Source of the DNA: Anaerostipes sp. 992a
Lineage (GTDB): Bacteria; Bacillota; Clostridia; Lachnospirales; Lachnospiraceae
Reading direction: 5' to 3'
Assembly (NCBI RefSeq): GCF_001940245.1
Contig: NZ_MJIG01000004.1
Coordinates: 1,178,001-1,242,000 of the forward strand
DNA length: 64,000 bases
The stretch's first letter is position 1, and each line of letters begins with the position of its first letter. This document shows, one piece after another, positions 25,169-33,433 of the stretch. Position numbers and translations under genes: made by a program. The notes beneath the pieces are model-generated. The model was not told where the DNA came from, made no database searches, and saw nothing but the letters and a program-made list of their open reading frames with translations.

Positions 25169-26020
25169 TTATTTTACAATTCTTCTAACGCATGCTACTT
25201 CACGGTAGTTTGCAGGAGAAGTTGTCTTAATTCCTGTTTTTTTACTGCTAGCATGAACAACCGTATTATTTCCAATATAGATTGCCACATGACCATAATA
25301 GCAAATCAAATCGCCAGGCTTTTTATTAGACCAACTTACCTTTGTACCAGCACTTCTCTGATCTCCAGAAGTTCTTGGAATGTTATATCCAAAGTGCTTA
25401 TATACAGACTGTGTAAACCCAGAGCAATCAGCTCCCTTTGTTAAGCTTGTACCACCATATACATATGGATTTCCTACAAACTTAAGAGCATAATTTGCCA
25501 CTTCTTCACCTTTTGTCACTTTAATTTCACTTTTGGATAAGTATTTTGTTAATACGAAGCCTTCTTCACCATCTTTCTTTACAACTGTCCAGTTTCCACT
25601 TGTACCGTAACATTTGATCTTATTCCCTCTGCTATAGCTTCCTAAGGATGTAGAACCGGTAGAAGGTGTCTTTCTAATCTTAATACTTTCTTTTACATAT
25701 CTTGTATATGCACTCTTATATGTAACAACTGGCATATCCTTAGAAAGATATTCTGTCTTAACATAACCTTTCTGTCCATCAAAAGAAACCTTTGTCCAGG
25801 AATCCTTTGTTCCAACGCAGGTTACTTCATCCTTCCAGTAATATTTTCCAAGAATGGAAGAAGAAGCAGATGCGCTTTTTCTAATATTTAAAAAGTCAAC
25901 GGTTACATATCTTGTATATGCTGCACTGACTTCCTGCTGATCTGCAATTACTAAAACCCCTGCGAATAAAATAAAACACAATACAATTGATAATACTCTA
26001 GAAAATAAATTTTTCTTCAT
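25169..26020 (-). CDS. Secreted NlpC/P60 peptidoglycan endopeptidase, two SH3 domains (third copy)
   Basis: 283 aa from ATG 26020 (AAAAGGAGTAATT upstream); the longer frame is unsupported. Signal peptide (FSRVLSIVLCFILFAGVLVI), two SH3b domains (YTRYVTVDFLNIRKSASASS and YTRYVKESIKIRKTPSTG) and a NlpC/P60 domain with GADCSGFTQSVYKHFG and YYGHVAIYIG. Near-identical in the C-terminal third to the gene at 21484, so the pair arose by duplication before or after the repeats and intron entered between them. Confidence 0.92.
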   Translation of the reverse strand: MKKNLFSRVLSIVLCFILFAGVLVIADQQEVSAAYTRYVTVDFLNIRKSASASSSILGKYYWKDEVTCVGTKDSWTKVSFDGQKGYVKTEYLSKDMPVVTYKSAYTRYVKESIKIRKTPSTGSTSLGSYSRGNKIKCYGTSGNWTVVKKDGEEGFVLTKYLSKSEIKVTKGEEVANYALKFVGNPYVYGGTSLTKGADCSGFTQSVYKHFGYNIPRTSGDQRSAGTKVSWSNKKPGDLICYYGHVAIYIGNNTVVHASSKKTGIKTTSPANYREVACVRRIVK

Positions 26021-26060
26021 AATTACTCCTTTTTTACTGTCCCTCACTCCAACATTTAAT

Positions 26061-26146
26061 ATATTATCACAAGAATTAATCTTTGTAAATGTATTTTGTA
26101 ACAGTATTTTGCACTTTTTCGTGAACATTCGTAATAATTCCGTAAC
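26061..26146 (-). promoter_or_regulatory. Promoter and WalR-type box of the third NlpC/P60 gene
   Basis: Minus strand -35 TTTACA (26084-26089), 17 nt, -10 TAATAT (26061-26066). Upstream is a variant box CGTAAT-N5-CGTAAC (26130-26146, plus notation) and looser TGTAA half sites at 26085-26102. Confidence 0.6.
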
Positions 26147-26301
26147 TATTTTCCAGAATATTTGGGGTTATGCTTTATATTTTACTGCTGTTCCATACTT
26201 TTGGCTTCAGAAGACTTTTTCCCATCTTCTGAAACCTTGTATCCTCATTAAACACCTTCCATAAAGGGGAAAGTCAACATTTTTTTCATTTTAAGAAAAA
26301 T

Positions 26302-27633
26302 TTATCCCTGTGCGCGAACCACTCCGGGTTTTCGATAAAAATATACAGACATACACGTTGCGATGCTCCATCCAATCGGCCATGCACACCAGATTCCAAC
26401 AGATCCAAAGAATCTGGAGAAGACAAAAGCAAGTACAACCCTAAGAATCAGATCTGTAAATGTAGCTGTCATAAACTGGCGCATGGCTTGAGCTCCTCTT
26501 AACACTCCATCCGTAATCAGCTTTGTGGCAACCACAACATAGAATGGTACGATAATGCGAAGAATCTGCATTCCCGTCTGAACGGCTGCACCTGTTCCTT
26601 CATCCATAAAGAGCAACATCAGCGGTTTACTTGCCGTCAAATATAAAATAATAATCGGGACTGACATAATATATACCATCTTTAATCCTGCACGATAGCC
26701 GGGACTGATCCTATCCATTTTCCTGGCACCAAGATTTTGAGAAATATAACTGGACATTCCATTTCCCAGCGTGGTAAAGGATGTAATCACCAGATTGTTT
26801 AACTTGATCGCAGCAGAATATCCCGCAATGACGGCAGGTCCAAATCCATTTATGACACTTTGAATCAGAATATTTCCAATGGATATAAAGCTCTGCTGTA
26901 AGATACTAGGTACTGCAATCCTGGAAATCTTGATCAAAATATCATAGGAGAACCATACCATCCTTTGTTCTATAGGCATCTTTCCTATTCTTTTCAGTAA
27001 AATGACCAATGATAAGATGCAGCTTACTCCCTGACAAAGAAAGGTCGCCCATGCGACTCCATCCACTCCCATTCCTAATGCTGTTACAAACAGATAATCT
27101 ACAATTACATTAGAAACAGAGGAAACGGCCAACAGATAAAACGGCGTCTTAGAATCCCCCAATGCAGAGAAGATTCCTGTTGCAATGTTATAATAGAACA
27201 GAAAAAGCAGTCCCGCCGTATAAATTTTTAAATATAAGAGAGAATCTGCAAAGATTCCAGTTGGTGTATGTATCACTTTTAACAATGCAGGCGTACAAAA
27301 AAATCCAAATATCATTAATGCAAAACATAATACACCGCTTGCAATCAACGCTGTGGATACAGCTGTCTTTAATTCCCAGATTTTTTTTGCTCCAAACAAC
27401 TGGGAAATAATGACCGAGCATCCAATATTACATCCGACCGCAAATGCCAGATAAATCAATGTAATCTCATAGGAGTTTCCCACTGCTGCCAGTGCATTCT
27501 CACCAACAAACTTTCCTACCACCAAACTATCTGCAATGTTATATAGCTGCTGAAAAATTACGCTTCCAAACAAAGGAAGTGAATATCTCCATAATATTCT
27601 CTGGGGGTCCCCCACAGTTAAATCTTTGTTCAT
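26302..27633 (-). CDS. MATE family efflux transporter
   Basis: 443-aa multi-spanning membrane protein, two six-helix halves. N-terminal WRYSLPLFGSVIFQQLYNIA and DSLVVGKFVGENALAAVGNS are family hallmarks, with the second half starting near KISRIAVPSILQQSFISIGN. Sequence is distant from the MATE gene at 17.2 kb. AGTAAAGGAAC precedes the ATG. Located downstream of the small secreted protein gene on the same strand. Substrate unknown. Confidence 0.92.
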   Translation of the reverse strand: MNKDLTVGDPQRILWRYSLPLFGSVIFQQLYNIADSLVVGKFVGENALAAVGNSYEITLIYLAFAVGCNIGCSVIISQLFGAKKIWELKTAVSTALIASGVLCFALMIFGFFCTPALLKVIHTPTGIFADSLLYLKIYTAGLLFLFYYNIATGIFSALGDSKTPFYLLAVSSVSNVIVDYLFVTALGMGVDGVAWATFLCQGVSCILSLVILLKRIGKMPIEQRMVWFSYDILIKISRIAVPSILQQSFISIGNILIQSVINGFGPAVIAGYSAAIKLNNLVITSFTTLGNGMSSYISQNLGARKMDRISPGYRAGLKMVYIMSVPIIILYLTASKPLMLLFMDEGTGAAVQTGMQILRIIVPFYVVVATKLITDGVLRGAQAMRQFMTATFTDLILRVVLAFVFSRFFGSVGIWCAWPIGWSIATCMSVYFYRKPGVVRAQG

Positions 27634-27666
27634 GTTCCTTTACTCCATTTCTCTTTTCCACAGTCA

Positions 27667-28107
27667 TTACTGTCTATCGTAATAATCTTTTCCATCACTT
27701 GGCTTAAAATATGTACGGATGTGTCCGTCTGTGGATACAATAACGATTTCATTGCTTTTCTCCAGATAATAGACATCATCTCCATCCTCTTCTTCATACT
27801 TATGCAGCACATCCTTAGACTGAATCACACGATTAGCCCCTTCCAGATATTCTTCCTTTGTGTCATATCCGAATTCATCTCCGTGCTTTTCAAAATGTCC
27901 TTCCAGATTTTCTTCAGAACGGAAGGTATACGTAATCTCTACCTTTTTTTCGTTCTTATCTTCTGTTGTCTGCTCTACAGATGTATCACCGATCAGGTTG
28001 GATAAAAAGGGAATATTTCCCGCCTGAGAGCCAAAAACGGCGATAATAAACAAAACCACAAGAGTAATCAGTCTTTTTTTCATTGCTGTTGTATTATTGT
28101 TTTTCAT
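27667..28107 (-). CDS. Secreted or membrane-anchored protein with a BECR-nuclease-like C-terminal domain
   Basis: 146 aa from ATG 28107 (AGGAGGTTATGT upstream). Residues 10-30 form an N-terminal hydrophobic segment (LITLVVLFIIAVFGSQAG); a charged linker follows. The C-terminal 85 residues have HFEKHGDEFGYDTKEEYLEG and STDGHIRTYFKPSDG, a pattern I know from C-terminal domains of polymorphic toxins assigned to the Barnase/EndoU/ColicinE5/RelE (BECR) group. No immunity gene or secretion gene is adjacent. The IS1182-type element is inserted immediately upstream. Function is a guess from the domain pattern. Confidence 0.6.
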   Translation of the reverse strand: MKNNNTTAMKKRLITLVVLFIIAVFGSQAGNIPFLSNLIGDTSVEQTTEDKNEKKVEITYTFRSEENLEGHFEKHGDEFGYDTKEEYLEGANRVIQSKDVLHKYEEEDGDDVYYLEKSNEIVIVSTDGHIRTYFKPSDGKDYYDRQ

Positions 28108-28117
28108 ACATAACCTC

Positions 28118-29684
28118 CTAAAACCATTTTGTAATTTCATAACTTAGCGATTTATTATAACATAAAAAGCACAGTCTTTTCACAAAGACTGCACAGACTG
28201 TAGACAAAGTTTGTGCTGGAGATAATCTCCAGCACCACTTTTCTTTGAAAAATGACTTTTCTTTTAATAACCGCCAAATATTATGGATGGTTGAGATTCT
28301 TTCTTCCCTTTTGGCCAGTATCCTGGCCAGTTTTTTCAGGTTCATACATGCAAAAGTAAGCCCCGCTTTCATCTCCATCCGGGCTTTTCCTATGTATTGT
28401 GTATAACGAAATCCATGCTGCTCTTTGGCTGTTCCGAAAATCCTCTCGATTGTCTCCTTTCTTAAGTCATATATCTGTTTATTGCCAAGTGTATGCCTGA
28501 TGTCCTCTGCTTTCTCCATATATTCTTCCCACACATGGCGGGTGATCACTTTTATATGTTCTTTGCTTTCCGTACATCTATGAAGATTTGGACAACTGGC
28601 ACATATTTCTCCGCAGCTTACGTATTCCCTATAACCCTCCCTGTTTGTCGTATGATAGGATAATATATGGTTTTCCGGACATATATAGCAGTCATAATAC
28701 TCATCATATACATACTCATATTTTCGGAAAAAACCTTCCTTTGTCATTGGCCTTTTGTATGGGAACAGCGGCTCGATACCATCTTCTAACAACTCATGGG
28801 CGATTGCTGGTGTACGATAACCGGCATCTGCTATGATCATAGCCGGTGAATAGATCTTTATCTTGTCATAAAGTGTTTTGAATGTCCGGCTGTCATGTTC
28901 ATTCCCCGGATGAATGCTGTATCCCAGGATCCAGCCATGTTTATCACAAGCTGTTTCCACTGCATAGGCAAAAACATGTTTATGCTCGCCTTTACGAAAC
29001 CAGCCGCTTTCCGGATCACTGATACTGCATTTCTGCGTTTTAATTCCTTCTGGAATTTCTTCTTCCTTTGTATTATCACCGCTCCCGCTGCCGGATGGGG
29101 GATCATTTTTGTCTTTTTCTTTCAAAGGCTTTTTCCCATGCGCTTCACGATCCCTGGATATTTCCTTCTGTAGTTTCTCTTCATACCAAAGGGCCTGTTC
29201 CTGTGCAACTCTTTTTCGCATTTTTTTGCTGTTTGCACATGCTTTCACATGAGTGGAATCCACAAAGATCTGATCGGTGTCCACCAGTTTAAATTTCATG
29301 CAGTCTTCCAATATTTTTGCAAAGATCTGTGTCCTTAAAACGGCGTGTATAGTTTTTTCCAAAGGTTGAAAAATGTGGTACCGGATCCATCATGTCTAAT
29401 CCAAGGAACCATCTGTAAGCAACGTTTACTTCAATCTCCTTGATAGTCTGTCTCATACTTTTAATTCCATAAAGGTATTGAATAAAAGGAATTTTGATCA
29501 GCATAACAGGATCCATGCTGGGTCTTCCATTATCAGAACAGTATTTTTCTTCTACAAGATCATAGATAAAAGTCCAGTCGATGGCTTTATCAATCAAACG
29601 CAGCATATGGTTTTGAGGAACCATGTCATCCATACAGAACATCATCATCTGTTCCCTTTTTTTGTCTGCATTTTTTGTCATCAT
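28118..29684 (-). pseudogene. IS1182-type DDE transposase, frameshifted
   Basis: Two overlapping frames together give one transposase. The first part (29684 to about 29310) has the N-terminal domain with GRPSMDPVMLIKIPFIQYLY and VAYRWFLGLDMMDPVP. The second (to 28118) has VDSTHVKACANSKK, ADAGYRTPAIAHELLEDGI and RKETIERIFGTAKEQHGFRY, the DDE core. The frame is lost by one base near GATCTTTGCAAAAATATTGG (about 29310-29340). IS1182 transposases are normally one ORF, so this is probably an inactivating mutation; programmed slippage is possible but the site is not a classic one. Confidence 0.8.
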
Positions 29685-29804
29685 AAAAAACACCGCCTTT
29701 CTGATATTTCAATTATATCAGAAAAACGGTCGTAAACATAGAAAAGCCCGGCTTTCGCCGGGACTTTGTCTACAGTCTGCACAGTCTTTTCACAAAGACT
29801 GCAC
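28169..29804 (-). mobile_element. IS1182-type insertion sequence
   Basis: Imperfect terminal inverted repeats of about 40 bp: left 28169-28209 and right 29764-29804, sharing CAGACTGTAGACAAAG at the inner end and a palindromic AGTCTTT...AAAGACT at the outer end. A strong hairpin with U-run (29742-29764) stands before the transposase and would block read-in. No clear target duplication was found. It lies between the CotF-like gene and the secreted-protein gene. Confidence 0.75.
29742..29764 (-). terminator. Hairpin at the upstream edge of the IS
   Basis: CCCGGCGAAAGCCGGG on the minus strand followed by CTTTTC; a usual shield against outside transcription in insertion sequences. Confidence 0.7.
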
Positions 29805-29835
29805 TTTTTTTCATTTTATTTTACTGCCATCGGTT

Positions 29836-30294
29836 TTAGACCATGCCATTGGCTACTTTGTATTTATAAAGCATTTCTGCATGATTTTGCTCTTCCACCT
29901 GAATATCTGCTAATAACTTTCGAACAGCAGAATTGTCAAATCGAAAAACATCTCCGTTATATTCTGAAGATACCATTTTTTCTGTGCCAATACAATCGGT
30001 CGCCAAAAAGCAATCATCCTTTTTATCCTGAGACTCTCCCATTCCACTATAGGTGGCTTTTGGATGATAATCTCTTCCACTGGTGTCATTACAATTGCAA
30101 GTCGGTACACTTCCGGAAAGTACCTGTTTAAGAGAATCGTGATGCTGTTTTTCACTCTTATGCAGTTCCATAAACAGATCTTTTAACACTGGGTCCTTGG
30201 CTTCTCCACTATATTTCTTATATTTGTCCATACAGTTTTGCTCCTGTGTCTGCAACTCTCTGAGCACCATTGTTTCTTTTTCGTTTAATACCAT
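29836..30294 (-). CDS. CotF-like spore coat / ferritin-like protein
   Basis: 152 aa, two helix pairs with repeated Glu/His pattern: ETMVLRELQTQEQNCMDKY and LHKSEKQHHDSL in the first half, then DCIGTEKMVSSEYNGDVFRF and LLADIQVEEQNHAEMLYKY. This is the CotF (COG5577) pattern of spore coat proteins common in Clostridia and Bacilli. A short cysteine-containing linker (VPTCNCND) joins the halves. AGAGGTAG before the ATG. Points to a spore-forming host or ancestor. Confidence 0.75.
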   Translation of the reverse strand: MVLNEKETMVLRELQTQEQNCMDKYKKYSGEAKDPVLKDLFMELHKSEKQHHDSLKQVLSGSVPTCNCNDTSGRDYHPKATYSGMGESQDKKDDCFLATDCIGTEKMVSSEYNGDVFRFDNSAVRKLLADIQVEEQNHAEMLYKYKVANGMV

Positions 30295-30499
30295 GTAACT
30301 CTACCTCTTTTCAAATAATTTGATAGAAGTATTATGAACTAAATTGGAAGATTTTATACTATCTCAGTTATTGTAAGTCTATTTTATTATAAACCATTAC
30401 TGTCTTTTCCTTGAATTTTTGAGGTTTCGTATGGTATATTATTATCAATATTTCATTTTTTACATTTTATTCCAATCATTTCAAGTAAAGGAGGTATCT

Positions 30500-31279
30500 A
30501 TGATGTATCGTCACAAACTCATCCTCTTAAGAAACACATATCTGCAGGAAATACACACTTTGGAACAAGAGATTACCATGCTACCTACGGAATCCTTTTT
30601 CATTTGTAAGAATGGCTCTTATTCTAAATGGATCCAAACCTTAAATGGAAATCAAGTAACCATTCCTAAGAAAAATCGAAAACTAGCAGAAAAATTAGCT
30701 TATCGAAAATATGCCTTATTACGAATCCATGATTTAACTCAAGAAATAAAGTCAATTGATAAGTACCTAAAATCTCCCCCACTACGAAATGGAAAATCCT
30801 CTTCTTTACTTAAAAATCCACTTTATACAGAATTATTATCTCCTTATTTCCAATCTCTCGATCAAGAGCTATCCAATTGGTCTAAGATGACATATGAGCA
30901 TAATCCACATCATCCAGAATATGCGACACTAAAGAGTCCATCTGGACATCTCGTTCGTTCAAAATCTGAATTACTAATTGATATGGCATTATTCCAGCAT
31001 CAATTACCATTTCGATACGAATGTCAGCTTCTATTAAGTGGAATTGCTTTTTATCCTGATTTCACCATTCGTCACCCAAAATCCGGAAAAACTTTTTACT
31101 GGGAACATTTTGGTATGATGAACAATCTTAACTATTCAAAAAAAACTTTTGAAAAATTACAAATTTATAATAACCATAACATCCTACCTGACTTCAACTT
31201 GATTACCACATATGAAACAACAAATCATCCACTAAATCTTGATGTCATTGAAAATAAAATTGAATTCTTTTTTTCATAA
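30500..31279 (+). CDS. Solitary PD-(D/E)XK nuclease-like protein
   Basis: 259 aa from ATG 30500 (AAAGGAGGTATCT upstream). Residues 1-110 are mostly helical and charged. The C-terminal half has VRSKSELLIDMALFQHQLPF (Glu), YECQLLLSGIAFYPDFTIRH (Asp in PDF) and KTFYWEHFGMM (Glu-x-His), which reads as the core of the restriction-endonuclease-like fold. Similar proteins occur as single genes in Lachnospiraceae. It stands alone on the plus strand without a methylase or other defence gene, followed by a cluster of short GGTCGTA motifs. Function unknown. Confidence 0.6.
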   Translation: MMYRHKLILLRNTYLQEIHTLEQEITMLPTESFFICKNGSYSKWIQTLNGNQVTIPKKNRKLAEKLAYRKYALLRIHDLTQEIKSIDKYLKSPPLRNGKSSSLLKNPLYTELLSPYFQSLDQELSNWSKMTYEHNPHHPEYATLKSPSGHLVRSKSELLIDMALFQHQLPFRYECQLLLSGIAFYPDFTIRHPKSGKTFYWEHFGMMNNLNYSKKTFEKLQIYNNHNILPDFNLITTYETTNHPLNLDVIENKIEFFFS

Positions 31280-31605
31280 TTGGGCGTTTTTCTCTTTTTT
31301 TTCATCTTACGTCCATTTAGAGAACCATTTTCTTATTTTAACTTACTTTTTGGTCGTAAAATATTCTTATTTCTTAAAAACGACCACTATTCTCTACTTT
31401 CTTGGCTGTTTTTATTATTTTTCCATTTTTTACGACCATTTTTGCCTTTTTCCCTTTGGAACAATGACTTTTTGGTCGTAAAACTCTTTTTTCTCTAAAT
31501 GCGGCCATTTTCCAATAGGATTTATGCTCTGTAAAATCCTAATATAAGAAAACCCCGGAAAACCTTGATTTTCCGGGGTATGTTGCAAATATTCTCTGTA
31601 AGAAA
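31280..31605. other. T-rich spacer with repeated GGTCGTA motifs and rpsI terminator
   Basis: 326 nt without a gene. It carries GGTCGTA or its complement TACGACC at 31352, 31380, 31431 and 31474 and near-matches at 31309 and 31500, mostly embedded in T- or A-runs. The rpsI terminator is at its right end. The two short frames here are low-complexity and not considered genes. Confidence 0.6.
31548..31580 (-). terminator. Terminator of rplM-rpsI
   Basis: Perfect stem CCCCGGAAAA / TTTTCCGGGG with a 6-nt loop and a following TTTTCTTA on the minus strand. Confidence 0.9.
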
Positions 31606-32001
31606 TTATCTCTTTGAGAACTGTGGTGCACGACGTGCAGCTTTTAAACCATATTTCTTACGTTCTTTCATACGTGGATCACGTGTTAAGTAACCAGCTT
31701 TTTTAAGGATTGGACGGTAAGCATCAGAATCTACTTCTAATAATGCTCTAGAGATACCATGTCTGATAGCTCCAGCCTGTCCTGTAAATCCGCCACCTTT
31801 TACGTTTACTAAAACGTCATATTTATCTAAAGTATCAGTAGCAACTAATGGCTGACGTACTACTACTTTTAATGTTTCTAATCCAAAGAAATCATCGATG
31901 TCTCTTTTGTTGATCGTGATTTTACCTGTACCAGGTACTAAATATACTCTTGCAACACTGCTTTTTCTTCTACCAGTTCCGTAAAATTTTGTTGTAGCCA
32001 C
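31606..32001 (-). CDS. rpsI: 30S ribosomal protein S9
   Basis: 131 aa. N-terminal [19 protein letters not shown] and the C-terminal tail [10 protein letters not shown], whose last Lys-Arg reaches the decoding-site tRNA anticodon loop, are intact. Second gene of the rplM-rpsI operon, 18 nt after rplM. Confidence 0.97.
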   Translation of the reverse strand: MATTKFYGTGRRKSSVARVYLVPGTGKITINKRDIDDFFGLETLKVVVRQPLVATDTLDKYDVLVNVKGGGFTGQAGAIRHGISRALLEVDSDAYRPILKKAGYLTRDPRMKERKKYGLKAARRAPQFSKR

Positions 32002-32019
32002 TGTATTGTCCTCCTTATA

Positions 32020-32454
32020 TTAGTATTTGATTTCTAATGCTTTTGGCTGCTGAGCCTGCTGTTTGTGTTCTGGTCCAGCATAAACGTGAAGTTTCTTGAT
32101 CATAGATCTTCCTAAAGGACCTTTTGGAAGCATACCTTTTACTGCAAGGTAGATAACGTCTTCTGGCTTTTTCGCCATTTTTTCTCTTAAAGTTGTTTCT
32201 TTCATACCACCAACGTAATCAGAGTGATGATAATAAATCTTCTGATCCATCTTCTTACCTGTTACTTTGATTTTATCAGCATTGATGATTACTACATAAT
32301 CACCTGTATCGATGTGTGGTGTATAAATTGGTTTGTTTTTACCTCTTAAGATTTTTGCAACTTCAGAAGCTAAACGTCCTAATGTATGTCCTGTAGCGTC
32401 AACTACATACCATTCTCTGTTAATTGTTGATGGGCTAGCCATAAAACTTTTCAT
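32020..32454 (-). CDS. rplM: 50S ribosomal protein L13
   Basis: 144 aa, normal size. [20 protein letters not shown] and [19 protein letters not shown] are the typical L13 segments. An early assembly protein of the 50S subunit. TTAAGGAGGAACAACC precedes the ATG. The gene has its own consensus promoter and a structured leader likely used for autoregulation by L13. Confidence 0.97.
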   Translation of the reverse strand: MKSFMASPSTINREWYVVDATGHTLGRLASEVAKILRGKNKPIYTPHIDTGDYVVIINADKIKVTGKKMDQKIYYHHSDYVGGMKETTLREKMAKKPEDVIYLAVKGMLPKGPLGRSMIKKLHVYAGPEHKQQAQQPKALEIKY

Positions 32455-32595
32455 GGTTGTTCCTCCTTAAATTGTTAATCAAATAATAGTTCATAGAATC
32501 CCATCCAGGCATTCTCCATCCAATGCCCTTCGGATTTTTGTATATTGAAAATATCCCGCCGGGGCTGTGGCTTGATATTGTTCGTACTTGTCACA
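32455..32595 (-). promoter_or_regulatory. L13 leader candidate
   Basis: The 140-nt transcribed leader before rplM contains GGATGGAGAATGCCTGGATGGGATTC-like paired segments and GC-rich CCCCGGCGGG. L13 leader RNAs that bind L13 are known in Firmicutes (Rfam L13_leader). The position, length and hairpins fit; I have not aligned it to the family model. Confidence 0.55.
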
Positions 32596-32602
32596 GTTTA
32601 AT

Positions 32603-32631
32603 ATTATATAACACTGTTCCCCGTGTGTCAA
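32603..32631 (-). promoter_or_regulatory. Consensus promoter of rplM-rpsI
   Basis: -35 TTGACA (32626-32631), 17-nt spacer, -10 TATAAT (32603-32608). Both hexamers match the housekeeping consensus exactly. Confidence 0.9.
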
Positions 32632-32678
32632 TGATTTTATGATTGAAAAGTCAAAATGTCAATAGGTATTTACACTAA

Positions 32679-33416
32679 TTACAAATATTCTATTCCAATC
32701 AATTTCAGTCCCTTCGCCGGTACCTTCGGCCCTGCTTTCGTCCGGTCCTTTGCATCCAAGATCTCCTGAACATATTCCGGCGGATATACACCTAAGCCTA
32801 CTTTAATCAGCGTCCCTACAATAATCCTTACCATATTGTATAAGAATCCGTTGCCAGAAACACGGATCTTCACCATAGATCCTTCCTTCGTCACATCCAG
32901 ATCATAAACCGTTCTCACCGTTGTCAATTGCTGTCCTCTGGAAGAACAAAAACTTTTAAAATCATGTTCCCCTTTGATAATCTCCGCAGCCTTTTGCATC
33001 GCTTCAATCCTGAGGGGAATAAAAACAAAATGGCTGTATCGGCTATACAACGGATTTTCGAATTGGGCATTATAAATCTGATATTCATAGGTTTTTCGGC
33101 TATCACAATGTCTTGGATGAAAATCATCTGCCACCTGACAGGAATGCTGTACCACGATATCCTTAGGAAGCCGTTGGTTTAATGCATAACTTAGCTTCTC
33201 GCCTGGAATCGTTGTCTCTGAATCAAAAACCGCTACATTTCCCAATGCATGAACGCCTGAATCTGTTCGACTGGCTCCAATGACTTGTATATCCTCTTTC
33301 AACAGTTCTCTGAGCTTCTGATTGAGTACACCTTCCACTGTCACTCCATTTGGCTGACTCTGCCAGCCACAATAATGTGTTCCATCATATGCAACGACTA
33401 ATTTAAAACGCTTCAT
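32679..33416 (-). CDS. truA: tRNA pseudouridine synthase A
   Basis: Converts U38-U40 of the tRNA anticodon stem to pseudouridine. 245 aa, with the catalytic Asp in GASRTDSGVHALG about residue 52, N-terminal VVAYDGTHYCGWQSQPNG and C-terminal RVSGNGFLYNMVRIIVG. Last gene of the ecfA1-ecfA2-ecfT-truA unit, 17 nt after ecfT, an arrangement common in Firmicutes. Confidence 0.95.
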   Translation of the reverse strand: MKRFKLVVAYDGTHYCGWQSQPNGVTVEGVLNQKLRELLKEDIQVIGASRTDSGVHALGNVAVFDSETTIPGEKLSYALNQRLPKDIVVQHSCQVADDFHPRHCDSRKTYEYQIYNAQFENPLYSRYSHFVFIPLRIEAMQKAAEIIKGEHDFKSFCSSRGQQLTTVRTVYDLDVTKEGSMVKIRVSGNGFLYNMVRIIVGTLIKVGLGVYPPEYVQEILDAKDRTKAGPKVPAKGLKLIGIEYL

Positions 33417-33433
33417 CCTCTATCTCCTGTTAT

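Noticed and set aside
29289-29810. Target-site duplication of the IS1182-type element
   Set aside because: Flanks are A/T-rich and no convincing direct repeat could be assigned.
31239-31498. Two short plus-strand frames after the PD-(D/E)XK-like gene
   Set aside because: Phe/Leu-rich translations of T-runs with no start signals; the DNA holds the GGTCGTA motif cluster.
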